DNA of 5,367 bases from Auritidibacter sp. Marseille-P8566 (lineage in GTDB: Bacteria > Bacteroidota > Bacteroidia > Flavobacteriales > Flavobacteriaceae): NCBI GenBank assembly GCA_943325595.2, contig CALPQA020000175.1:1-5367 (forward strand), read 5' to 3'. Below the pieces are notes generated by a model. The model was not told the origin of the DNA. It did not search any database and saw only the letters and a program-made list of their open reading frames with translations. The translations under genes were made by a program, and so were the position numbers. Of this stretch, positions 1-5,367 are shown one piece after another (position 1 is the first letter of the stretch; every line of letters begins with the position of its first letter).

Positions 1-864
1 ATATGCATTATCCAAATAGTCATATTTAGTAACTATATGATTAATAATATCCTTATAGTTATATTTATCAAGTGGCATAAAATTGAATTTTTCTCTTATT
101 TTATGCTCGAAAAGTTTCCTAAATTTTCCTTTTGTCTTTGATTCCGCATGCCAAAGACTACCTGGGACAATTGCATCAAATCCTATATCTATTATTTTGT
201 CATTATTTTCAATCCGTCCGCTTGATAAACCAATAAAATGGATTCCCTTTAATCCATTTATTATTGCTAGATCTTTCCATAATTTTATAAATCTTGAAGC
301 ATTAGGAATAGCTAATGGATCATAAATCAGAAAAATTGGCTCGTCATTAACTGTAATATAGCGACTATCTTTAAAAGCTGGCAACATTTCGTTAAAGTGA
401 TTAATATAATCTTGTTCTCCAGGATATAGTTGTTCTGCAATCATTTTATTGTTTTGAAACTGCGACATTGTAGTCCAAGTCTTAGTAGTCCATGAATGAT
501 TCGCCCAACCTAAACAAAAAGGGAAATCTGGAGTTCCACTGCTTAATACTTCATTGAATGGTCTTTCCAATAATCTTTTTCCATTTCCAAACCAATAATG
601 CCAATACATAAATCCCTCCACTCCAGCATCTCGAGCCATGTCAGCTTGAGCTATTCTTACTTCTGGCACTCGAAGATCATAGAATCCTAAATCAGCCGGC
701 AATCGGGGTTGATAATGCCCTTTAAAAAGCGGTTTTGCTTTTGTTACATTTGCCCATTCTGTAAAACCTTTTCCCCAAGTGTCATCATTTTCTGGAATAG
801 GATAATATTGGGGCAAGTATATTGCTATTACTCGAGCTTTTGTATTTAAGGGTTTATTATTCAT
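1..864 (-). CDS. WbsX-like glycan protein (GH99-related), C-terminus cut by window edge
   Basis: This frame runs from an ATG at 862-864 to the window edge without a stop, giving 288 residues and no C-terminus. The N-terminal AIYLPQYYPIPENDDTWGKG (14-33) followed by FTEWANV, then FMYWHYWFGNGKRLLERPFN (85-104), FCLGWANHSW (116-125), the YPGEQDYINHF stretch (147-157) and LPAFKDSRY (161-169) are the ordered hallmarks of the WbsX family, common in O-antigen and capsule loci and related to glycoside hydrolase family 99. Family members usually carry a WDxxPR-type motif just after the point where the window ends. Whether WbsX proteins transfer or cleave sugars is not settled. This one has WANHSW where many relatives have WANENW. 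No signal peptide or membrane segment is visible, so it is probably cytoplasmic. It is the last visible gene of the cluster, 27 bases after the glycosyltransferase. The start is the first ATG before the conserved block. Family assignment is firm; function is not. Confidence 0.87.
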   Translation of the reverse strand, partial: MNNKPLNTKARVIAIYLPQYYPIPENDDTWGKGFTEWANVTKAKPLFKGHYQPRLPADLGFYDLRVPEVRIAQADMARDAGVEGFMYWHYWFGNGKRLLERPFNEVLSSGTPDFPFCLGWANHSWTTKTWTTMSQFQNNKMIAEQLYPGEQDYINHFNEMLPAFKDSRYITVNDEPIFLIYDPLAIPNASRFIKLWKDLAIINGLKGIHFIGLSSGRIENNDKIIDIGFDAIVPGSLWHAESKTKGKFRKLFEHKIREKFNFMPLDKYNYKDIINHIVTKYDYLDNAY

Positions 865-891
865 TATTTTAATTTTATTTATTTTAATTTA
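865..891. other. A/T-only intergenic spacer
   Basis: This is the largest gap between genes in the window, 27 bases made only of A and T. It holds two copies of ATTTTAATTT (plus strand, 866-875 and 881-890) set 15 bases apart. There is no Shine-Dalgarno motif, no hairpin with a GC stem and no TTTG-type Bacteroidota promoter element. It most likely acts only as an A-rich leader for the WbsX-like gene. The repeat may be chance in such simple sequence. Confidence 0.6.
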
Positions 892-1980
892 TTAATTATT
901 CTCCCAAATTTGAATGTACTTTCTAGCAACTTCTATACAATCGTGATGTTCTTCAACAAATTTTCGAGAAAGTAAACCCATATTTTCAATTTCTGCTTTT
1001 CTTTTTATAACATCTTCAATACAGTCAGAAATTTGGTCTATGTTTGGAAAAAGGTTGTATGCAGGATTATATGAATAATTAAGTTCTTTATTAGCAATAG
1101 GCTCCGCACCACCCATTACTATTTTCCCTTTTGCCATAGAAAAAAGAGCATTCATCCCTAATGAATAACTATTGGCATCATCTAAAACAACATTCGTTCT
1201 GTCTAATAAATTCAAATACTCATCAATTGGAAGATTACCCTTACAAATAAATTCTGCTTCATTTTTATATTTTTCCCTTAATTTATCAAATGCTCCTATT
1301 ATATATTCACCTCCTTTATTTGGTCTGGAAAGGCCGTGAAAAAATACAATTTTATCTTTTACAATATTAGGTTTGTACTCAAAATCATTCAAGTTTATTG
1401 GTATACAAACTGATTTTGAAATATTAGGAACTTCTCTAAATGGTTGAGCATACTCATACCAAATTGGAATGTATCCATCTATCTTATTAAATAATTCCTT
1501 TTCCCAATTCAACATCGATTTGTTTTTATAGTACCTACAATCTTTGGGGTCCTTTGATTTTTCGAGATAGCCAACCATGTATTTATAGTACTTTTCTTCT
1601 TTTCTTTCATACCAATAATCAAAAAGATTTGCAGTAATACCCGCTCCACTTAAAAATACTTTTTTATTATTATTTATCAAATAATTATATATTAATCTAT
1701 TTGGTAATGAGTATTGTGAAAATTGGTATGGAGATATAATTAATACAACATCATACCCAATAAATAATTTTTTATTACTAAAGAAATTAATGATTCCAAT
1801 AATATTGTTTATTTTTTCATTTTTAGCAATCTTTAATTTTGAGTCCCATCTATAATCAGATGGGAAATTTCTATAATAATCGCCATTTGATGCCATAAAA
1901 ACATCATGCCCAAGAGCTATTAGTCCTGCTTTTAGAGAATTAAAGAGTCCTGAATATTCTCCAAATAATAATATTTTCAT
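892..1980 (-). CDS. GT-B-fold glycosyltransferase (GT4-like)
   Basis: The gene encodes a complete 362-residue protein, normal length for a GT-B glycosyltransferase, predicted to move a sugar from an activated nucleotide donor to a growing surface glycan. The first Rossmann-like half opens with MKILLFGEYSGLFNSLKAGL and LGHDVFMAS (1-31). The second half starts near 208 with KDKIVFFHGLSRPNKGGEYI, where R219 and K222 fit the basic residues that contact the donor phosphates in GT4-type enzymes. The donor-side helix is SYSLGMNALFSMAKGKIVMG (271-290). By my alignment the usual EX7E pair is absent: both glutamate positions are occupied by aromatic residues (Y272, F280). No membrane segment or signal peptide is seen, so it is likely cytoplasmic at the inner membrane. 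The ATG directly abuts the aminotransferase stop (TAAATG), which implies translational coupling. It follows three sugar-biosynthesis genes, so it may transfer the unusual deoxysugar, but donor and acceptor cannot be read from sequence. Confidence 0.82.
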   Translation of the reverse strand: MKILLFGEYSGLFNSLKAGLIALGHDVFMASNGDYYRNFPSDYRWDSKLKIAKNEKINNIIGIINFFSNKKLFIGYDVVLIISPYQFSQYSLPNRLIYNYLINNNKKVFLSGAGITANLFDYWYERKEEKYYKYMVGYLEKSKDPKDCRYYKNKSMLNWEKELFNKIDGYIPIWYEYAQPFREVPNISKSVCIPINLNDFEYKPNIVKDKIVFFHGLSRPNKGGEYIIGAFDKLREKYKNEAEFICKGNLPIDEYLNLLDRTNVVLDDANSYSLGMNALFSMAKGKIVMGGAEPIANKELNYSYNPAYNLFPNIDQISDCIEDVIKRKAEIENMGLLSRKFVEEHHDCIEVARKYIQIWENN

Positions 1981-1983
1981 TTA
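1978..1983 (-). other. Abutting stop and start codons (TAAATG)
   Basis: The aminotransferase stop TAA is followed immediately by the glycosyltransferase ATG with no base between them and no Shine-Dalgarno motif upstream. This arrangement fits translation by re-initiation and ties expression of the two genes together. It is the strongest single sign that the genes are one operon. Confidence 0.75.
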
Positions 1984-3087
1984 CAAATTATTTATTATTT
2001 CAATTATTTTATCACAAGTGTATATTTGTTCTTCATTGGTTAACGAGGGATATAATGGAAGTGAAAATATTTCTTGCGCCATATGTTCTGTAATTTGTAA
2101 ATCTCCCTCTTTATACCCTAGGTATTTGTAACCAGTCATTGTATGAATTGGCCAAGGATAACTAATATTTAACAATATGTCGCTTTTTTTTAATTGTTCC
2201 AAAATGATATCTCTTTTTTTATGTCGAACCACATAAATGTAATATGCATGTTCCCCTGTTAACATTTCTTTTGGCAATATTAGTCCTGAATCTTTAAGTA
2301 GAATATTATAGTTATTTGCTAATTCTCTTCTTCTGGCAATATAATTATTTAGTTTTGGAAGCTTAGTTAGTAATATAGCGGCATGAATTTCATCTAGGCG
2401 AGAATTATATCCATGTTCAATAGCATAATATGTTTTTTCTGCCCCGTAAAACCGTAAACGAAGAAGTTTATTATATAAAACTTCATTGTTTGTACTCACT
2501 ATGCCCCCATCCCCATATGTGCCAAGAATCTTAGTTGGATAAAATGAGGTAGTTGATAAATCCCCCATTGAACCAGCTATTTTCCCTTTATACTTTGCAC
2601 CATGGCTTTGAGCGCAATCCTCAATAACAACTAAATTGTATTTTTTAGCAATAGAAAGAATATTATCCATTTCTGCACATTGGCCATACAAATGAACTGG
2701 CAAAATACACTTTGTACGAGAATTAATTAATTTTTCTATTTTTGAAGTATCAATTAAATACGAGTCTTCCAAAATGTCTACAAAAACAGGAGTTGCACCA
2801 GCGCTAACAATAGCAGATATTGTAGGTATTGCGGTATTAGAAACCGTAATCACCTCATCTCCTTCTCCAATATTCGCTGCTTTCAATGCTAAAAGAATTG
2901 CATTAGTACCATTGTCAACTCCGACAGAATATTTTACTCCACAATATTCAGAATATTGCGTTTCAAATGTTTTTACTTTTGAACCTAGGATTAACCAACC
3001 TGATTCGAATACTTCTTCTATTGAAGCAAGTATTTCCTTCTTCTCTTCTTGATATTCTTTTATGTAATCCCAAACTTTTATTGCCAT
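1981..3087 (-). CDS. dTDP-hexose 3-aminotransferase, DegT/DnrJ/EryC1/StrS family (EvaB-like)
   Basis: This complete 368-residue protein is a PLP-dependent sugar aminotransferase (fold type I), expected to use glutamate to aminate a keto group on a dTDP-deoxysugar. Visible landmarks in order: LASIEEVFESGWLILGSKV (20-38), the phosphate-binding GTNAI (60-64), VSNTAIPTISAIVSAGATPV (82-101), VHLYGQ (131-136), IEDCAQSHGA (155-164, with D157 facing the pyridine nitrogen), TSFYPTKILGTYGDGG (180-195, with K186 as the Schiff-base lysine), HGYNSRLDEIHAAIL (225-239) and the C-terminal YPWPIHTMTGY (310-320). The overall pattern, especially VWDYIKEY at the N-terminus and NISYPWPIHTMTGYKYLGY near the end, matches C-3 aminotransferases such as EvaB and TylB better than the C-4 enzymes. 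The neighbouring 2,3-dehydratase would supply the 3-keto substrate, which supports a C-3 role. All key catalytic residues are present. It begins 7 bases after the oxidoreductase and its stop touches the glycosyltransferase start. Family is secure; C-3 specificity is probable. Confidence 0.92.
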   Translation of the reverse strand: MAIKVWDYIKEYQEEKKEILASIEEVFESGWLILGSKVKTFETQYSEYCGVKYSVGVDNGTNAILLALKAANIGEGDEVITVSNTAIPTISAIVSAGATPVFVDILEDSYLIDTSKIEKLINSRTKCILPVHLYGQCAEMDNILSIAKKYNLVVIEDCAQSHGAKYKGKIAGSMGDLSTTSFYPTKILGTYGDGGIVSTNNEVLYNKLLRLRFYGAEKTYYAIEHGYNSRLDEIHAAILLTKLPKLNNYIARRRELANNYNILLKDSGLILPKEMLTGEHAYYIYVVRHKKRDIILEQLKKSDILLNISYPWPIHTMTGYKYLGYKEGDLQITEHMAQEIFSLPLYPSLTNEEQIYTCDKIIEIINNL

Positions 3088-3094
3088 AATTTTA
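3088..3094 (-). other. Oxidoreductase-aminotransferase junction, A/T-only
   Basis: Seven bases separate the oxidoreductase stop from the aminotransferase ATG. The 32 bases from 3086 to 3117, covering the end of one gene and the start of the next, contain only A and T. No Shine-Dalgarno motif is present, so the downstream start is probably reached by an A-rich leader or by coupling to the upstream stop. Confidence 0.55.
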
Positions 3095-4033
3095 TTATTT
3101 ATTATTAATTAATTTTTGAATTGTTTCCGAGTCTATTAACATGTTTTGATAAAAATGATTGTAGTTTTTCGAATCTAAAGCTTCATTAATTTCATTTAGA
3201 AACAGTAAAAAAGAATTCCCTTTTTTTGCAATAATTGTTTCAGATTCATTTCTTGAACGTATAATTAATTTATTTTCACAATCATCAGGAATTGTAAATA
3301 CTCTATCTAAATCAATTAAAAAATGATCCCCCAATATATTAATTCTATTAATATATTCAGTACAAAAACTACAAAATGCCATTATTGATCTTCCTTCCGA
3401 ATATTTTAATAAAACTGAATATGCAGTTTCAACTTCTGAATTTGAACCAAGTACATTGACTGAGGCTTTTGAAGGAACTTCATTAAAAAAATACCTGCCT
3501 ATAGAAGCTACATAAGGTCCTGTGTCAAATATTGCTCCGCCACCAGCATTTTTTTTGTATCTGAAATTATCTTGATTCAGAGGCGGAAAGGAAAAGTGAA
3601 TAGTAATATGTTTAATTTTAAAATTCCTGTTAGATAAAAATTCGTTTATCAAAAAGAATTGAGGATGATTTAAATAGACAGTAGACTCACAAATAAGCAC
3701 TTTCTTAGATTTTGCTACTTCTACTAAGTGTTTTGTGTCATTATAACATAATGTAGATGGCTTATCTACAATTACATTGAAACCATTATTTAACGCCTTA
3801 AGTGCCAATTCGTAATGTGAACTGTTTATAGTTGAAATATATACAATATCCGCTTTACAATCATTAAATGCATCTTCAAAATTATTAAATTTTGTGTAGC
3901 CTATTTGATCATTTTCCCAATTTTGAGATTCGTGTTTTGCAATAGAAATACTAGTGAAATTAGTTTGACTTAATATAGGTAAAATTCGTCTTCTTAATAA
4001 ATTAGAATATCCAATAAATAATATATGTTTCAT
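3095..4033 (-). CDS. Gfo/Idh/MocA sugar oxidoreductase, probable dTDP-3-keto-deoxyhexose reductase
   Basis: This complete 312-residue protein belongs to the Gfo/Idh/MocA NAD(P)-dependent oxidoreductases. The N-terminal nucleotide-binding loop is HILFIGYSNLLRRRILPIL (3-21), resembling the GxxxxxRRR form found in antibiotic-pathway C-3 ketoreductases. The beta strand ADIVYISTINSSHYELALKA (61-80) and NVIVDKPST (86-94) follow. K91 in DKP corresponds to the family's conserved EKP lysine. The C-terminal domain has NAGGGAIFDTGPYVASIGRY (162-181), where Y174 fits the catalytic tyrosine seen in KijD10-type sugar reductases. It lies 9 bases after the 2,3-dehydratase. In known pathways, KijD10, SpnN and related enzymes reduce the C-3 keto group of the unstable dehydratase product, so that is the favoured role. 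Because a C-3 aminotransferase is also present, reduction at C-4 after amination is a real alternative. At 312 residues it is slightly short for the family, with no sign of truncation. Confidence 0.87.
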   Translation of the reverse strand: MKHILFIGYSNLLRRRILPILSQTNFTSISIAKHESQNWENDQIGYTKFNNFEDAFNDCKADIVYISTINSSHYELALKALNNGFNVIVDKPSTLCYNDTKHLVEVAKSKKVLICESTVYLNHPQFFLINEFLSNRNFKIKHITIHFSFPPLNQDNFRYKKNAGGGAIFDTGPYVASIGRYFFNEVPSKASVNVLGSNSEVETAYSVLLKYSEGRSIMAFCSFCTEYINRINILGDHFLIDLDRVFTIPDDCENKLIIRSRNESETIIAKKGNSFLLFLNEINEALDSKNYNHFYQNMLIDSETIQKLINNK

Positions 4034-4042
4034 TTTTCTATT
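4034..4042 (-). other. Dehydratase-oxidoreductase junction, A-rich leader without Shine-Dalgarno
   Basis: Nine bases separate the dehydratase stop from the oxidoreductase ATG. The minus strand reads TAAAATAGAAAAATG across the junction. There is no GGAGG-like motif; the leader is purine-rich and mostly A, as expected of Bacteroidota translation starts. Confidence 0.6.
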
Positions 4043-5367
4043 TTAAATAAAACTTAAACATGAAATAATACTTCGAGCTTCAATATTAAACATTCCAAAT
4101 TTCATGAAATACATAATTTGATTTAAGGTCATCCATGTATAATTACTTGGTAACTCTAAAACTTTTACAGAATTAATCTCTATTATCATATTTCTATTTT
4201 GCAATTGATAAAATCTACCTCCCTCTTCAGATTGAATACTATCAAAATGAATTTTTTCAATATTTTCCTTATAAAAATATTCTATAAAAGGTATTTTTTT
4301 ATTACTGCTCAACACAAAAGGAAAATTTGAACAGGAAACAGTTGGAGATAATTCAACCTTATCAATGTTTCCTGCTTCTACTTTTGCTTGGACAAGAAAA
4401 TGAAGAATTCCATCGATTTTCATTGTTATAAAACCTAGTAGGCCAATGTTTTTATCGAAAACTAAAGGTTGTGTCCAGCTAGAGACCTCACGAGTACCTG
4501 TTGCTACTTTAACCCCTATTACACTGAAAAACCTATCCGATTGAAATATTTTATCTTCACTAATTTTCCATTCCTTAAGATCTGATAGTGGAATTTTTTT
4601 TGTATCGATTTCGAAATCAACTTTTTGTTGAGTAATCCATGAGAGTAGGCCATCTTCAGTTTGATACTGATTTTTGGTTTCGCAAATTGATTTTAAAATA
4701 TCTAATCCTAAACCTAGGATCTGTATTCCGTTAATTGTTATAGTTTCTTTTCCCGAAAGATGTTTATCCCTAAATTTATTTATTATAGCATCGTCGATTA
4801 AAGGGATTGTTGATATTACGGATCGAGCATCCATATTAATAATATTATCGTGAGAAAGCAGTTTTTTTATTTCACCCAACGTAAGCCATTTATAATCTTC
4901 AAGGACTTTAATATCTTCTGAAATTTCCACTACCATGTTTCGATTTCTCTTTTTAAAAAATCTTGCACCTTGCTCAGTTTGCAACTGATCAATAAGTATA
5001 GTTGATTTACTGCGGTCAACAAAATATTCTAGATAATCTGGGGATTTTCCTTTGTGTACTTTTGTAAAATTGCTTTTGGTGGCTTGAAGAGTTGGGGAAA
5101 TTTGCAATATATTGACGTTTCCCGGTTCCATCTTGGTTTGCATAAGAAAATAACGCGTTCCATTAATTTTTTTAGTAATAATTCCCAAGATACCAATTTC
5201 TGGTTGGTTGATTATTGGTTGATCCCAAGATATTTTTTCTCCAAAATTTGTGTTTATTCTTAAACCTTCGATTCTAAAGAATTTTCCAGAGTCGTGAACA
5301 ATTTCATTATTATTTTTGGTAAATGACCATTTGTCTAGTTTATTGAATGGAATAAGTTCAATCTCAA
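4043..5367 (-). CDS. dTDP-4-keto-6-deoxyglucose 2,3-dehydratase (EvaA/TylX3/SpnO family), N-terminus cut
   Basis: The frame is open to the window edge and gives 440 residues; family members are about 460-480, so only a few tens of N-terminal residues are missing. It should remove water across C-2/C-3 of dTDP-4-keto-6-deoxyglucose, the committed step to 2,6-dideoxy sugars. Residues are numbered from the first whole codon (5363-5365). The protein is two tandem copies of one module. Copy 1 has IPFNKLDKWSF (5-15), the WDQPIINQPEIGILGI block (47-62), FLMQTKMEPGNVNILQISPT (73-92) and NRNMVVEI (141-148). Copy 2 repeats these as IPLSDLKEW (258-266), SSWTQPLVFDKNIGLLGF (295-312), FLVQAKVEAGN (323-333), VELSPT (337-342) and NRNMIIEI (390-397). 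The repeated EPGN/EAGN, SPT, EYF and ARS motifs are diagnostic. The fold has been linked to the Nudix superfamily (from memory, for EvaA). It is the first visible gene, 9 bases before the oxidoreductase. A start at the TTG at 5186-5188 is wrong because it would remove conserved sequence. Confidence 0.95.
   Translation of the reverse strand, partial: EIELIPFNKLDKWSFTKNNNEIVHDSGKFFRIEGLRINTNFGEKISWDQPIINQPEIGILGIITKKINGTRYFLMQTKMEPGNVNILQISPTLQATKSNFTKVHKGKSPDYLEYFVDRSKSTILIDQLQTEQGARFFKKRNRNMVVEISEDIKVLEDYKWLTLGEIKKLLSHDNIINMDARSVISTIPLIDDAIINKFRDKHLSGKETITINGIQILGLGLDILKSICETKNQYQTEDGLLSWITQQKVDFEIDTKKIPLSDLKEWKISEDKIFQSDRFFSVIGVKVATGTREVSSWTQPLVFDKNIGLLGFITMKIDGILHFLVQAKVEAGNIDKVELSPTVSCSNFPFVLSSNKKIPFIEYFYKENIEKIHFDSIQSEEGGRFYQLQNRNMIIEINSVKVLELPSNYTWMTLNQIMYFMKFGMFNIEARSIISCLSFI
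4046..4594 (-). other. Second copy of the duplicated 2,3-dehydratase module
   Basis: This encodes residues 258-440. It follows a linker of about 65 residues containing DGLLSWITQQK, and again begins with IPL and ends with an EARSIISCLSFI helix matching the end of copy 1. It is diverged from copy 1: EPGN becomes EAGN and the SPTLQAT segment becomes SPTVSCS. Divergence of one half is normal in the family, so this is not evidence of decay. Confidence 0.8.
4796..5353 (-). other. First copy of the duplicated 2,3-dehydratase module
   Basis: This stretch encodes residues 5-190 of the visible dehydratase. It starts at IPFNKLDKWSF and ends at the helix MDARSVISTIPLI. It is the better conserved copy: it keeps EPGNVN, SPTLQAT and the QPIINQPEIG block, features I associate with the functional substrate site of the family. 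Boundaries are approximate and were set by lining up the two halves by eye. Confidence 0.8.

Larger units (their letters stand above)
1..5367 (-). other. Probable operon: deoxy(amino)sugar synthesis plus glycan assembly
   Basis: All five genes share a strand and are separated by 9, 7, 0 and 27 bases. No terminator-like hairpin or promoter is visible between them. The order follows the presumed chemistry: dehydration of the dTDP-sugar, reduction or amination, glycosyl transfer, then a WbsX-like glycan protein. Both ends continue past the window, so the true operon is longer and its promoter lies beyond position 5367. Confidence 0.75.

Noticed and set aside
83..325. Plus-strand open reading frame of 80 codons.
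   Set aside because: It lies wholly antisense to the WbsX-like gene, whose conserved family sequence explains the region. The plus-strand translation resembles no protein I recognise and has no leader of note.
866..890. Two copies of ATTTTAATTT as a possible operator or promoter repeat.
   Set aside because: The region contains only A and T, where short repeats arise easily, and no promoter element or GC-stem hairpin accompanies them.
2774..3052. Plus-strand open reading frame of 92 codons.
   Set aside because: It is antisense to the conserved N-terminal part of the aminotransferase and is explained as a shadow of that gene.
1981..3087. C-4 aminotransferase (perosamine- or viosamine-type) as the function of the DegT-family gene.
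   Set aside because: The sequence pattern, notably the VWDYIKEY start and the SYPWPIHTMTGY segment, fits C-3 enzymes such as EvaB/TylB better, and the adjacent 2,3-dehydratase supplies a 3-keto substrate. Kept as a minor alternative only.
5186..5188. TTG as the start codon of the dehydratase, giving a 381-residue protein.
   Set aside because: The same frame continues upstream without a stop to the window edge and encodes conserved family sequence (VHDSGKFF, QPIINQPEIGIL), so this TTG is an internal leucine codon.
5054..5263. Plus-strand open reading frame of 69 codons.
   Set aside because: It is antisense to the first module of the 2,3-dehydratase, where the minus-strand frame has strong family motifs.
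4043..5367. The internal duplication in the dehydratase as an assembly artefact or recent tandem duplication.
   Set aside because: The two copies are strongly diverged, and two tandem modules are the normal architecture of this enzyme family.

Overview
The window is a strongly A/T-rich block of five tightly packed genes, all on the minus strand and cut at both ends. Read in the direction of transcription (from high to low coordinates) they encode: an NDP-hexose 2,3-dehydratase lacking its N-terminus, a Gfo/Idh/MocA-type sugar oxidoreductase, a DegT/DnrJ/EryC1/StrS-type PLP sugar aminotransferase, a GT-B-fold glycosyltransferase, and a WbsX-like (GH99-related) protein lacking its C-terminus. 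Gaps between genes are 9, 7, 0 and 27 bases, so this looks like one transcription unit. No RNA gene, mobile element, CRISPR array or convincing terminator or promoter was seen.

Organism: low GC, no Shine-Dalgarno motif before any visible start, A-rich leaders, and a WbsX protein and glycosyltransferase of a kind I associate with Bacteroidota surface-glycan loci all suggest a member of the Bacteroidota. This is an inference; no phylogenetic marker is present.

Pathway: the first three enzymes form a module best known from antibiotic deoxysugar pathways. The 2,3-dehydratase (EvaA/TylX3/SpnO family) removes the C-2 hydroxyl of dTDP-4-keto-6-deoxyglucose, giving an unstable 3,4-diketo-2,6-dideoxy sugar. 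That intermediate is normally captured at once, either by a Gfo/Idh/MocA C-3 ketoreductase (KijD10/SpnN type) or by a C-3 aminotransferase (EvaB type). Both kinds of enzyme are encoded here. The last two genes are glycan-assembly or processing proteins. The likely role is to make an unusual 2,6-dideoxy or 3-amino-2,3,6-trideoxy sugar and build it into a cell-surface polysaccharide (O-antigen, capsule or glycoprotein glycan) rather than an antibiotic: no polyketide or peptide synthetase gene is visible, though the window is short.

Not in the window: the enzymes making dTDP-4-keto-6-deoxyglucose (RmlA/RmlB), any sugar epimerase or N-modifying enzyme, and flippase/polymerase genes. Individual families are well supported. 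The exact sugar product, the division of labour between oxidoreductase and aminotransferase, and the glycan target are inferred.
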